Below are positions 9,426 to 18,529 of a stretch of 64,000 nucleotides of DNA, piece after piece. The notes under the pieces were generated by a model. That model had not been told where the DNA came from and did no database searches. It worked only from the letters and a program-made list of their open reading frames with translations. The stretch spans positions 1 through 64,000 of the forward strand of contig NZ_AQXU01000020.1 of assembly GCF_000376945.1 (NCBI RefSeq). The letters are read 5' to 3'. Every line of letters starts with the position of its first letter. Position 1 is the stretch's first letter. This DNA comes from Leeia oryzae DSM 17879 (GTDB lineage Bacteria; Pseudomonadota; Gammaproteobacteria; Burkholderiales; Leeiaceae). A program made the translations under genes and the position numbers.

Positions 9426-10277
9426 TTACATGAGAAATTGACGTTTCAATTTCTCCCAACGGTCATCAGGCGTGTTTCTGGGGTAACCGAATCCTCCTTC
9501 AGACTGGCAAACCTGCGCAGCATAGGCCAGCCCGGCATTCAGCGCCTTATTGATTGACTGATATTGCAACCAAGACACCAGAAACCCGGCAATAAAACCG
9601 TCACCTGCGCCCAAGGTATCTACCACGGCGACAGGCAGACTTTCCGCTTGATACATATTCACGCCATCAAACACAACGACACCGGCCTTGCCCAGGGTGG
9701 CGACAGCGATTTTTGTGCCCAAGCCAGTCAACCGAGCCAACACGGACTGAACCTCAGCCTCACTTTTATCTGCCATGGATACAAACCCGATATCAAGAAA
9801 AGGAGCCACCTGATTTAGCAGGTCGCTTGTCCAGTCATCAGAAAAATCAAAAGACAGGTACTTGGCTGCCAGGCGTATCTGCGGCAATTGATGGACGAGA
9901 TGGCTATAGATACTGGTATGTACCAGATTGTATGCGGCAAGCTGTTCAACATCCTCTTCTGCCAATACAAGCTGTGCAGACGCGCCCTGCTCACTCCCCA
10001 GAAACAGGCGATCTCCCTCCTGATGGGTCACGCATGCCCATGCGGTTGCATGCGTCTCATCCACCTGTAGCCGGGAGACATCTACAGACTCTAATGCTAG
10101 ACAATGACGGAGGTAATCCCCTTCGGCATCACACCCCACCCTGCCCAAGTACGCCGCTCGGCATCCCAGCCGAGCGGCAAATACGGCCACATTGACCGCA
10201 TTACCGCCAGGATATTCAAGCCCCTTGTCCAGATATACATCAAACGTGTTATCGCCCAGCCCCAGTATAGAAAGCAT
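9426..10277 (-). CDS. PfkB-family kinase, fructoselysine 6-kinase-like
   Basis: The protein resembles FrlD, which phosphorylates fructoselysine at C6 in the cytoplasm before the deglycase acts. The N-terminus carries GGNAVNVAVFAARLG, typical of the sugar-binding region of PfkB kinases. The C-terminus has DTLGAGDGFIAGF, whose DTxGAGD motif holds the catalytic aspartate and anion hole. I chose the ATG at 10277 (283 residues) because GGAG lies 11 bases upstream and it follows the deglycase stop by only 2 bases. A longer frame to 10334 would overlap that gene. The pair with a SIS deglycase supports Amadori-product use. The exact substrate (fructoselysine, fructose-asparagine or another) cannot be told from sequence alone. 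Confidence 0.8.
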   Translation of the reverse strand: MLSILGLGDNTFDVYLDKGLEYPGGNAVNVAVFAARLGCRAAYLGRVGCDAEGDYLRHCLALESVDVSRLQVDETHATAWACVTHQEGDRLFLGSEQGASAQLVLAEEDVEQLAAYNLVHTSIYSHLVHQLPQIRLAAKYLSFDFSDDWTSDLLNQVAPFLDIGFVSMADKSEAEVQSVLARLTGLGTKIAVATLGKAGVVVFDGVNMYQAESLPVAVVDTLGAGDGFIAGFLVSWLQYQSINKALNAGLAYAAQVCQSEGGFGYPRNTPDDRWEKLKRQFLM

Positions 10278-10279
10278 GT

Positions 10280-11293
10280 TTAATACTCCGTCTTCCACAT
10301 ATAACGCCGGGTGGTCAGTGGCTGTTCGTGCCATACGGCCAGATGTGCAGCAATTCGCTCTGCTGCAATGCCGACAATATAGGGCGCGACAATCGGCCGG
10401 ATTTCTGGCGCAATGCCGGTCATGACAAAGTCTTTGGCATCATAAATCATGGTTCTTTCCGTATAGCGCTGGCAAAAGCGTACTACCCGTTCCATTTGTG
10501 GCCTGCTGGGGTCTTCCCCCAGAAACAGGATCAAAGGCGTCGTGTGGTCGACAATTTCGAAGGGGCCGTGGAAGAACTCGGCAGCCTCAAGGGCATGACT
10601 GTGCATCCACTGGCTTTCTGCCAGAATACAGGTTCCCAATACATAGGCTGCTGTAAACATCGGGCCGGAAGCCAGATGGTAAAGAATCCGGTCATCCTTG
10701 TATAAGCGCGCCTCTGCGGCTGCGCGCGCGTCATTGCCTATCACCGCTTCTGCCAATGCCAGCGGTAAAGCCTTGAGCGATGACAGCAGCTGCGCGCGAT
10801 ACGGCCATTGATCGCGTGAAGCCAGAATGCCGCCTATGACGGCTTGCAATAGCATGAAACAGCCAAAATAGGCTTCGTCTGTTTTTCCGGTCAAAAATAC
10901 CTTTTGTACACTTTGTGCAAGCGGCAGTTCTGCAGTTTGCGTCACCGCCAGTGTTTTGCAGGGCAGATTTTGCAAAAACCGGGCTGCTGCAACGGTCTCT
11001 GTAGTAGTACCAGACTTGGATGCCAGAACCACCAGTGTACGACTGTCCAGTCGTGGTGGCTGCATATCCATAAATTCAGCCGGAAAATAGCGCCGTACTT
11101 CCAGCGTCGGGCTGAATTTTTCGATCCAGTACTGCAACCCCAGCATCACCCGGTTTGGCGCACCGCAACTTACAAAGTATATGCGGTCGATTTCATGGGC
11201 AATCTGCTCTCCGTATCTGGCGGCCTCATCAACAGATGCTGCTGCCTGCAGCAATGAACCTACAAATTTGTCCTGATAAAAACCCTGTATCAT
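10280..11293 (-). CDS. SIS-domain deglycase, fructoselysine-6-phosphate deglycase-like
   Basis: This protein resembles FrlB/FraB, which split phosphorylated Amadori products into glucose 6-phosphate and the free amino acid. Two SIS domains are recognisable, the first with IDRIYFVSCGAPNRV and LVVLASKSGTTTET, the second starting near YKDDRILYHLASGP. The segment EAAEFFHGPFEIV matches the ESGEFRHGPLEIV region of the family that holds catalytic Glu and His. The C-terminus RRYMWKTEY also fits FrlB. The start at 11293 (337 residues) has a G-rich ribosome site immediately upstream. The kinase follows directly. No transporter or frlA-like permease is adjacent, so uptake must be encoded elsewhere. Confidence 0.8.
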   Translation of the reverse strand: MIQGFYQDKFVGSLLQAAASVDEAARYGEQIAHEIDRIYFVSCGAPNRVMLGLQYWIEKFSPTLEVRRYFPAEFMDMQPPRLDSRTLVVLASKSGTTTETVAAARFLQNLPCKTLAVTQTAELPLAQSVQKVFLTGKTDEAYFGCFMLLQAVIGGILASRDQWPYRAQLLSSLKALPLALAEAVIGNDARAAAEARLYKDDRILYHLASGPMFTAAYVLGTCILAESQWMHSHALEAAEFFHGPFEIVDHTTPLILFLGEDPSRPQMERVVRFCQRYTERTMIYDAKDFVMTGIAPEIRPIVAPYIVGIAAERIAAHLAVWHEQPLTTRRYMWKTEY

Positions 11294-11306
11294 GCCGCCC
11301 CCTTGA

Positions 11307-11353
11307 TAGACCATAAAATGTACCACGAACAATTTGTACCACTTTATAGACCA
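11307..11353. promoter_or_regulatory. Four direct TGGTNNA repeats, candidate GntR operator array
   Basis: Read on the minus strand, TGGTCTA (11353-11347), TGGTACA (11341-11335), TGGTACA (11325-11319) and TGGTCTA (11313-11307) follow each other with start spacings of 12, 16 and 12 bases. They lie just upstream of the deglycase gene. Further TGGTCTA-type heptamers occur at 11398-11404 (plus) and 11504-11510 (TAGACCA). TGGTCTAGACCA is the known core of DasR/NagR-type sites of HutC-family GntR regulators, and a HutC-type regulator is encoded divergently. Binding is inferred. Confidence 0.55.
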
Positions 11354-11509
11354 CAAAAACAAGGAACCGGATTAAAATCCATTTTTTGAGTCGGTCATGG
11401 TCTAGCAAAAAATACCTGAACTGCCCCCAAGAGAGTCACCTATACATTTGAAAAACAATGGGTTAGCAAAATCATTTACCTAACGATATTTCACCCGGCA
11501 AGATAGACC

Positions 11510-12280
11510 ATGAATAACACCAAAACGCAGCCACTAAGACGACAAGACAAGCTGGTGCATCATAAAGCCAGGCAAGCCATCCTGAGCATGCTGGAAGCAC
11601 CCGAGTTTGCTGAGGGCAAGCAGATACCCGCAGAAAGGGACCTGGCGACGCACCTTGGCATCAGCCGAATGACCTTGCGTAAAGCGATAGAACAGTTAAT
11701 TAGCGAAGGCATTCTGGAACGCAGAGGCAATCGGGGCACATTTGTCAAAGCACCCGATGTACAACGCCCCATGAGCCGCCCCCAAAGCCTGTCCAACCTG
11801 CTAGAAACCCATGGTACTCAGGCTGGCAGTACCCTGCTGCATTTTCAGACAATTCCAGCCAGCACCAGCATGGCCAGACAGTTACAGATACCTGAAGGAG
11901 ATGCCCTGGTTGTCATCCGCAGACTGCGCAGCATTGATGATGTGCCATTTTGTATTGAAACCAGCTACATTCCGCTGAACTTTGTGCCGCAGCTCACCGC
12001 CAGTGATCTGATTGACGGACAATCGCTATACCAATTGCTATACACGCGCTATGGTCTGGTCATGGGCAGTGATGAAGGCGAAGTCAGGGTGGTACTACTG
12101 ACGGATGAAGAATCAGAATTGCTCAAACTACCTTCTGGTAGCCCCGCGCTCGCTTACAAAGGGGTTATTCTGGATACCAAACGCCGTCCGGTTGAATACC
12201 TCGTGTCGTTAAACCACCCGCAGAGAGTGTCGTTTAAACTTAGCAACCCTGATATTCAATGGCAAAAGAATGATGACTAA
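11510..12280 (+). CDS. GntR-family (HutC subfamily) transcriptional regulator
   Basis: The 256-residue protein has a winged helix-turn-helix at about residues 18-85 (PAERDLATHLGISRMTLRKA) and a C-terminal UTRA ligand-binding domain from about 95 (ARQLQIPEGDALVVIRRL, CIETSYIPLNF). UTRA regulators of this kind bind phosphorylated sugars or related effectors and usually repress a neighbouring catabolic operon. It is divergent from the kinase/deglycase pair, which makes those genes its likely target. A TAGACCA heptamer overlaps its own start codon, which suggests autoregulation. No strong Shine-Dalgarno sequence is visible before the ATG. The effector is probably a phosphorylated Amadori compound, by analogy with FrlR; this is inference. 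Confidence 0.85.
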   Translation: MNNTKTQPLRRQDKLVHHKARQAILSMLEAPEFAEGKQIPAERDLATHLGISRMTLRKAIEQLISEGILERRGNRGTFVKAPDVQRPMSRPQSLSNLLETHGTQAGSTLLHFQTIPASTSMARQLQIPEGDALVVIRRLRSIDDVPFCIETSYIPLNFVPQLTASDLIDGQSLYQLLYTRYGLVMGSDEGEVRVVLLTDEESELLKLPSGSPALAYKGVILDTKRRPVEYLVSLNHPQRVSFKLSNPDIQWQKNDD

Positions 12281-12559
12281 ATGAAGGTTGTCTGGGCAAA
12301 GCAGTTTCAAGTCATTAAATGCCATGTATAACAGCACAATGTACTTTTTATTCCTGAAAACGAACCCAATCAACCCTTATGCTCGTTAAGCAAGTTCTAA
12401 AATGAATGCTTTACGGGTAATTTTTGATTTGTAACAAAATACAACAGGACAGGGGCCGATAGAATTGCCGCACCTATCTGACCCCGCATGCTTATTTACA
12501 GTGGATCTGCACATGCTGCGGAGTGGTCAAGAATACAAGCAACCCCGAAAGCCCCCACC

Positions 12560-13345
12560 ATGAAACGCATTGTCCTGAGCATTCTGGCTGCAACCAGCCT
12601 CCTGAGTCTGCCGGCCGTCCAAGCTGGACACATGGAAAAGATCCGAGATGCAAATGAATTGAAGGTCTGTATCTGGCCGGACTATTACGGTATCTCCTAT
12701 CGCAATCCGAAAACCCTGCAGCTTTCTGGCATTGATATTGATATGGCCATCGCACTTGGCCAGGAATTACGTGTGCCTGTGCGTTTCATTGATAGTTCGT
12801 TTGCCACCCTCATCAACGACATCGAGCAAGACAAGTGCGACATAGCAATGTTTGCAATTGGCATTACGCCGCAACGTAGCGAACGCCTTCGTTTTACACG
12901 GCCGCATCTGGTCAGTGATATCTACGCCATCACGACACGCAGTAACCGTCGTATCCAGACTTGGGCCGACATCGATAAACCTGGAACAGTGGTAGCGGTT
13001 GCCAAGGGAACGCTGCATGAGACCGTCATGCGGGACAAACTCAAACAAGCCACGCTGCTAGTCACCGATACTCCGCAAGGGCGTGAGCAGGAAGTAGAAG
13101 CTGGCCGTGCAGATGTATTCATGACCGACTACCCTTTCAGCCGTCGTATGCTGGAAACCACGGACTGGGCTCGCCTGGTGTCCCCGCCTAGCACCTACCA
13201 CCTGACGCATTACGCCTATGCCATGCAGAAGAATGATGACGCCTGGTATCAGCGTGTTTCCGCTTTCCTGAACAAGGTCCGTGCCGATGGTCGTCTGATG
13301 GCCGCCATCAAGCGCAACAAACTCGATCTGATCGCAGAAAACTGA
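12560..13345 (+). CDS. Family 3 periplasmic solute-binding protein (amino-acid type)
   Basis: With the start at 12560 the 261-residue protein has a clean signal peptide (KRIVLSILAATSLL, cleavage near AVQAG). The earlier in-frame start at 12488 would bury it. The mature part is a type II binding-protein fold: LKVCIWPDYYGISY, GIDIDMAIALGQEL, CDIAMFAIGITPQRSERLRFT and GRADVFMTDYPFS. Members usually deliver amino acids to an ABC permease, but no permease or ATPase gene is nearby. Instead it ends 14 bases before a membrane-bound GGDEF/EAL protein. It may therefore present a ligand to that sensor. The role is inferred from context only. Confidence 0.8.
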   Translation: MKRIVLSILAATSLLSLPAVQAGHMEKIRDANELKVCIWPDYYGISYRNPKTLQLSGIDIDMAIALGQELRVPVRFIDSSFATLINDIEQDKCDIAMFAIGITPQRSERLRFTRPHLVSDIYAITTRSNRRIQTWADIDKPGTVVAVAKGTLHETVMRDKLKQATLLVTDTPQGREQEVEAGRADVFMTDYPFSRRMLETTDWARLVSPPSTYHLTHYAYAMQKNDDAWYQRVSAFLNKVRADGRLMAAIKRNKLDLIAEN

Positions 13346-13359
13346 TACTGGCTAACATT

Positions 13360-16059
13360 TTGGACAGTTCTGGATTCCACCGCTCATCGGCTTCACGAAG
13401 AACCCATCGCACCGTCTTTCTGACAGCAGTGCTACTTGTGCTGACCACCGTTATTACCGCTACAGGTTCGATCTTGTGGCGGTTGCACAATGACACGCTT
13501 GAGCGGCAGGTTGCACTGGCGAATCTAACCACACGTGCGATAGAAGACCACCTGACGCAAAGCCTCACCGTCGTAGAGAGAACCCTCACCCTGGCAGCTA
13601 GTGACCCAATCGCCGCCGTGCGCCTGCCATTCTACTTGCAACAAGCACCCTATCTACGTTCGATTTCCTTTGCCGACCCCGGCGACCGCATCTACCAAAG
13701 CTCCAATGCTGAAAACATTGGCATAAAGCTGGATCGGCGTGTCTTCATACCCCAAAGCACAACGCCGGTGTCTGTTCTACGCAGTGGGCCACTGTTCACA
13801 GGACGAGACTTTGCCGATCACAAAACCCAAACACACCCTGCAAATAGTGATCTGAATTTTATTCCCCTGTTACTGGATAGCCCTCAGAAAGATGGCAGCT
13901 GGCACACAGTAGTAGCGGCACTTAACACGGATTACTTTCTGAACTTTTACAACACTCACCTGACAGCCGATCAAGGGCAGGTAGATCTGCTGCGTTACGA
14001 TGGCGGCCTCTTGATCCGTAATGGCAGTCAGCCAGCAGGCATTGTGTACAACCCAATGCTGCGTAACAGCCTGCTGCAAAGTGAAACGGGTAGCTATTTT
14101 GAAACGCAACCCGAAGGGATGCAGCTCCTGATTGCTTACCGCGCCTCTCGCAATTACCCGTTCATCATTGTCGTGAGACAGGACCGTCAGCAAATATTGG
14201 CCAACTGGCAACGCGAAGCCAAATTAGTGGTGTTGGTGGTCGGCAGTATTTTGCTACTGCTGATCAGCCTCTCCAGCGTGTACTACCTGCGCTTTGAGAA
14301 ACTTGAAATCATCCGCCAGCGGGATGCAGAGCAGCTACGCATTGCCGCTGCCGCATTTGAATCACAAGAAGGCATTTTCGTGACGGATGCCGATAATACG
14401 ATCCTTCGTGTCAACCAGGCATTCTGCAAGATCACCGGTTACAGTGAGGATGAAGCAATCGGTCAAACACCGCACCTGTTAAGTTCAGGCAAGCATCCGC
14501 CTGAGTTCTATCAAGAAATGTGGCAGCAACTACATCGTTGCAACAATTGGAGTGGTGAAATCTGGAACCGCCGCAAGAATGGCGACATTTATCCAGAATG
14601 GCTCACCATCACAGCGGTTAAAAACGCACAGAATCACATCAGCCACTATGTGGCAACGTTAACCGACATCACGCAACGTAAACATGATGAGGATGAAATC
14701 CGCAATCTGGCTTTTTACGATCCTTTAACCCGATTGCCAAATCGGCGTCTGTTGCTGGAACATTTGGAAAAAGCAACGAGAAGCGCCGGGCGCAGAGGCA
14801 ATGAAGGTGCATTATTGTTCATCGACCTGGACAACTTCAAAACACTCAACGATACGCTTGGCCATGACATGGGGGACTTGCTGCTGCAGGAGGTTGCAAA
14901 GCGGCTAAACCAATGTGTCCGTGAAATTGATACCGTCGCTCGTCTCGGGGGGGATGAGTTTGTGGTGCTGTTACCCAAACTGAGCAAATATCGTGATGAA
15001 GCTGCATCACTTGCGCAGCGTTTGGGAGAACGCATTCGCCTGTCTCTGAATATTCCTTATGACTTGGCAGGCCATAATTACCATGCCACACCCAGCATAG
15101 GTATTACCATGTTTGCCGATGGACAGCATAACAGTGAAGAGCTCATGAAGCGTGCGGATCTTGCGCTATACAGCGCCAAGTCTGCCGGAAGAAATACCGT
15201 CCATTTCTTTGATCCGCAAATGCAAAAGTCACTAAGTGAGCGAGCCAGCCTGGAAGCGGCACTTCGACAGGCGATTTCGGATGAGCAACTGGTTTTAATG
15301 TATCAGCCACAGGTAGATCACGCAGGAAACATCTACGGTGCGGAAGTTCTGCTCAGGTGGCAGCACCCTACCTTGGGGCTGATGCCGCCTGACCAGTTCA
15401 TCCCGCTGGCTGAAGAAACCGGTTTGATTCTGCCCATAGGAAACTGGGTGCTGCTACAGAGCTGCAAACTCCTGAAAAAGTTTAGCCAACAACCCGGCAT
15501 GCCTTCCTTTAGCCTGTCGGTCAATGTAAGCGCCAAGCAATTACGTCAGCCTGACTTTACCCAACAAGTACAAGACATACTCGACGCAACTGATGCGCCA
15601 CCACATCGTCTGTTATTAGAGCTTACTGAAAGCGGATTATTAGACGATATAGAAAGCAGTAGCACGAAAATGCTGCCCTTACGCCATCACGGTGTGCGCT
15701 TTGCACTGGATGATTTTGGTACGGGTTATTCTTCCCTTGCGTACCTGAAAAAACTCCCAATAGACCAACTGAAAATTGATAAATCGTTTGTTCAGGGCGT
15801 CATGAGTGACCAGAACGATGCAGCCATTGTCCGTTCGGTCCTGGCGCTAGGTAACGCATTAAATCTGAATGTACTTGCAGAAGGGGTAGAAACAGAAGAT
15901 CAACTGCAATTTCTGAATCTTCATGGCTGCCGTAGTTATCAGGGATATCTGTTTGGCCGACCTTTGCCATTGCAAGAATTACTCTCTATGTGCATGAAAC
16001 AGGCTGCTGTTCAACGCAGCTATAACCTAATTGAAGCAAAATTGATTTGCTCAGAGTAA
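13360..16059 (+). CDS. Membrane sensor with PAS, GGDEF and EAL domains
   Basis: The 899-residue protein has a first membrane helix at about residues 17-40, a periplasmic sensor region to about 285 (Cache-like in size), and a second helix at about 288-310. A PAS domain follows at about 327-425, then GGDEF at about 445-615 and EAL at about 625-885. GGDEF is intact at about residue 529. An RxxD inhibitory site (REID) lies five residues before it. The EAL domain has EVL in place of EAL (AEVLLRWQHP) but keeps DDFGTGYSS and LAEGVET, so it may still degrade c-di-GMP. The start is TTG at 13360; no ATG lies near the N-terminus and no strong ribosome site is visible. It probably forms an operon with the upstream binding protein. 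Confidence 0.85.
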   Translation: MDSSGFHRSSASRRTHRTVFLTAVLLVLTTVITATGSILWRLHNDTLERQVALANLTTRAIEDHLTQSLTVVERTLTLAASDPIAAVRLPFYLQQAPYLRSISFADPGDRIYQSSNAENIGIKLDRRVFIPQSTTPVSVLRSGPLFTGRDFADHKTQTHPANSDLNFIPLLLDSPQKDGSWHTVVAALNTDYFLNFYNTHLTADQGQVDLLRYDGGLLIRNGSQPAGIVYNPMLRNSLLQSETGSYFETQPEGMQLLIAYRASRNYPFIIVVRQDRQQILANWQREAKLVVLVVGSILLLLISLSSVYYLRFEKLEIIRQRDAEQLRIAAAAFESQEGIFVTDADNTILRVNQAFCKITGYSEDEAIGQTPHLLSSGKHPPEFYQEMWQQLHRCNNWSGEIWNRRKNGDIYPEWLTITAVKNAQNHISHYVATLTDITQRKHDEDEIRNLAFYDPLTRLPNRRLLLEHLEKATRSAGRRGNEGALLFIDLDNFKTLNDTLGHDMGDLLLQEVAKRLNQCVREIDTVARLGGDEFVVLLPKLSKYRDEAASLAQRLGERIRLSLNIPYDLAGHNYHATPSIGITMFADGQHNSEELMKRADLALYSAKSAGRNTVHFFDPQMQKSLSERASLEAALRQAISDEQLVLMYQPQVDHAGNIYGAEVLLRWQHPTLGLMPPDQFIPLAEETGLILPIGNWVLLQSCKLLKKFSQQPGMPSFSLSVNVSAKQLRQPDFTQQVQDILDATDAPPHRLLLELTESGLLDDIESSSTKMLPLRHHGVRFALDDFGTGYSSLAYLKKLPIDQLKIDKSFVQGVMSDQNDAAIVRSVLALGNALNLNVLAEGVETEDQLQFLNLHGCRSYQGYLFGRPLPLQELLSMCMKQAAVQRSYNLIEAKLICSE

Positions 16060-16069
16060 TGCTCACAGA

Positions 16070-16672
16070 CTAGTCATCAGCCACCTGATCACGCTCAGGC
16101 AAGGCATCGCGAAAATCATCGAAAGTCTTCCAGGCGGGCACAGGCGGCGAGTAGTTTGCCTGGGGTACATAGACGGAAAGCTCGGCCAAATGCATTTTGT
16201 GAATATATCGCGGGCAAGCCGGAAAGATCTTATCTACTGTCATTCGTACGATAAAGACCGAACCAGGATATTCTGAACGCACAGGATCATCGTCACTGAT
16301 CACGGCAGTTCCGTTAACCCGAAGACGGCTCTGATGTTCAAAATCAATGAAGAGCAGTCCGATATGCGGGTTTACAACAAGGTTTCCCCAAGACCGGTAC
16401 ATGCCATTGCCGTCATAATCGGGCAGCACAAGGGTCTTGTCATCCAGCACACGCACAAACCCGGGCAAGCCCCCTTTATAAGAGCAATCCGGCTTACCCT
16501 CTGCGTCCGCAGTTGCGACAAACACCATGGGACACTTATGGATGAATTCACGATCGCTCTCGGTGAAAGTGCCATGCACAATCACTTGTTCCAGCCGGTC
16601 TGCGATGCGGCGAGTGTCACGTATGTCCTGAAGCTTCCGCATCCCGGCGTGATACATCGAATCATTACTCAT
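16070..16672 (-). CDS. Pyridoxamine 5'-phosphate oxidase-like flavin protein
   Basis: This 200-residue protein matches the PPOX split-barrel family seen in many proteobacteria. It has CPMVFVATADAEGKPDCSYKGG and TLVLPDYDGNGMYRSWGNL, then NPHIGLLFIDFE and LRVNGTAVI. The C-terminal part includes FPACPRYIHKM. Such proteins bind FMN or a related cofactor. True pyridoxamine oxidase activity is not assured, because these stand-alone homologues have varied or unknown substrates. It is convergent with the GGDEF/EAL gene, with 10 bases between stops. The next gene upstream on the same strand encodes a PLP-dependent MocR regulator, with a 221-base gap. Confidence 0.75.
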   Translation of the reverse strand: MSNDSMYHAGMRKLQDIRDTRRIADRLEQVIVHGTFTESDREFIHKCPMVFVATADAEGKPDCSYKGGLPGFVRVLDDKTLVLPDYDGNGMYRSWGNLVVNPHIGLLFIDFEHQSRLRVNGTAVISDDDPVRSEYPGSVFIVRMTVDKIFPACPRYIHKMHLAELSVYVPQANYSPPVPAWKTFDDFRDALPERDQVADD

Positions 16673-16893
16673 TTATCTGTACCTCCAACGGTGGGAAGTT
16701 CAAGACAAACTGCATTCGTTGAGTATAGTAGCCCATTCCTCCAGAGTAAATCAGTGACACCATTGTGTCCGGGTGGGGTTATGCCCAAAGCCCCTAAGGA
16801 CTAGTCATCAAGAACAATATTCTCGTCCCTACCATCGCTGCGGTAAAAATGATGGCCCTAAATTCCAGGCTTGTCAGACTATCAGGGTAAAAA

Positions 16894-18336
16894 TCATCTA
16901 TTTGACGGCTCAACAAACGCCCGATACAACGCCTGTAATCTGATCAGCCCTGGATGGATCAGGTCGGCATGAATACTGCTGTAGCCCATCACGAAGCCGG
17001 CGCAATCTGTGGTCTGATGCTGGGTAAACAAGCCAGATACCGGATAGATGCCGACACTGTGGCTGCGCAAATAGGCTACAAATCCGGCTTCGTCCCGTTT
17101 GGGAATCCGGTTAAACCACACCACAATGTGCAGCCCCGCGGCGGAGCCGGAAATGCGGATGTCGTTACCCAGTACGTCTGTCAACCCGCTGAGCAGACGA
17201 CGCCGGATATCTGCAAAATGCTTGCGGGACTGCCGGATATGCCGCTCATAATGGCCATTCGATATAAAGTGGCTCAAGGCAATTTGTTCAAAGACCCCGC
17301 TCTGCCGGTCCAGCAATGCCTTGGCCTTTCTGGCAACATCCACCAGCCCTTTGGGTACCACCATAAAACCCAGCCGGATGACGGGCGCCAGAATTTTGGA
17401 CACCGAGCTGATATACATCACATTGTCGGCATCACTGAAGTTAAACAATGGCGAGATCGGCTTCATGTCGTACCGGTATTCGCCATCGTAGTCATCTTCG
17501 ATGATCAGGCTGCCATGCTGTCTGGCCCAGTCGATCAGTTTCATCCGTCGCTCAATCGGCAGCGTTCCCCCCAGCGGAAACTGATGCGAGGGGGTGACAT
17601 ACACGAGATCTGCCTTGATGGTGTCCAGGTGATCCACCATCAGACCCTGTTCATCCACCGGGATATGGATCAGCTCTGCCATGGAAGCGGCAAACAGATT
17701 TTTTGCCATCTTGTAGCAAGGATCTTCAAGTGCAACCCTGCGCTGCCGGTCCAAAAACAGCCGCGCCACAATATCCAGTGCTTGCTGAGTCCCTGACGTG
17801 ATGATGATCTGGTCAGGGTCACAATTGACGCCTCTGGCGCGCCACAAATACCCTTGAAGCGCATTCCTTAACACGGCCAAGCCGGCAGGGTCCTGATAAT
17901 CATATGTGAAGGGCGAAGATGACATCGCAGCATGCAGCGACTGTCGCCAGTGCCTAGTCGGGAAATTCGCCTTGGCAATATCGCCGTAAGAAAAGTCATA
18001 CAGGACAGGCTCAAGCCGGTATTTCATGTCCATGGACAACTGACTGAGCTGTTCACCCATCCCGGACAAACGGGGTAAGCGGTCAACGGATGGTATTGAG
18101 GCCACCCCGCCCCGCTTGTCATCCGGCTTTAGGGAAAACTCTCCGGCCACTTTTGCGCGCGCGCCTTGTTTTAGCTCGATGTACCCTTCTGCAGCCAGTT
18201 GTTCAAAGACCAGCGACACCGTCGTTCTGGATACCCCCAGCTCCCCCGCCAGATAACGCGTGGATGGCAAATGTACCGGATAAACCCCGTTCAGTATCTG
18301 AGTCTTGAGCACGCTATGGATATCTTTAAATTTCAT
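16894..18336 (-). CDS. MocR/PdxR-type regulator (GntR helix-turn-helix plus aminotransferase domain)
   Basis: The 480-residue protein has an N-terminal winged helix (LPSTRYLAGELGVSRTTVSL, residues about 24-43). A fold-type I aminotransferase domain starts near residue 105. The PLP lysine is likely in SSVSKILAPVIRLGF, and IIEDDYDGEYRYD is the family's highly conserved block. MocR proteins use PLP as ligand and often control vitamin B6, GABA or taurine genes. It is divergent from a PaiB-like gene, and the shared 193-base region contains several palindromes. The target could be either that gene, itself, or the PPOX-like gene downstream. Confidence 0.85.
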   Translation of the reverse strand: MKFKDIHSVLKTQILNGVYPVHLPSTRYLAGELGVSRTTVSLVFEQLAAEGYIELKQGARAKVAGEFSLKPDDKRGGVASIPSVDRLPRLSGMGEQLSQLSMDMKYRLEPVLYDFSYGDIAKANFPTRHWRQSLHAAMSSSPFTYDYQDPAGLAVLRNALQGYLWRARGVNCDPDQIIITSGTQQALDIVARLFLDRQRRVALEDPCYKMAKNLFAASMAELIHIPVDEQGLMVDHLDTIKADLVYVTPSHQFPLGGTLPIERRMKLIDWARQHGSLIIEDDYDGEYRYDMKPISPLFNFSDADNVMYISSVSKILAPVIRLGFMVVPKGLVDVARKAKALLDRQSGVFEQIALSHFISNGHYERHIRQSRKHFADIRRRLLSGLTDVLGNDIRISGSAAGLHIVVWFNRIPKRDEAGFVAYLRSHSVGIYPVSGLFTQHQTTDCAGFVMGYSSIHADLIHPGLIRLQALYRAFVEPSNR

Positions 18337-18350
18337 GGTGTTGCCTTTTG

Positions 18351-18437
18351 GGTAGACAGGCGCTTGCCTACCACGCCTCTGTCCATACCGTGACTTTTAC
18401 ACGGTCTTTGCGCTGCAAAGCGGTCCCAAACTGGACC
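18351..18437. promoter_or_regulatory. Three inverted repeats in the MocR/PaiB divergent promoter region
   Basis: An imperfect 22-bp palindrome spans 18351-18372 (9 of 11 pairs match; arms GGTAGACAGGC and GCTTGCCTACC), 15 bases upstream of the MocR start. ACCGTG and CACGGT form an inverted repeat at 18387-18405. GGTCC and GGACC form another at 18422-18437. These are candidate operators for the MocR regulator, but binding is inferred. Confidence 0.5.
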
Positions 18438-18529
18438 AGTAATATTTCATAAAACCGGCACTTCTACAAACCAGTCAAACACAAGATACTACACAGACAC
18501 CAACCTTTCCTATCTGCCAGAGAGAAAAT

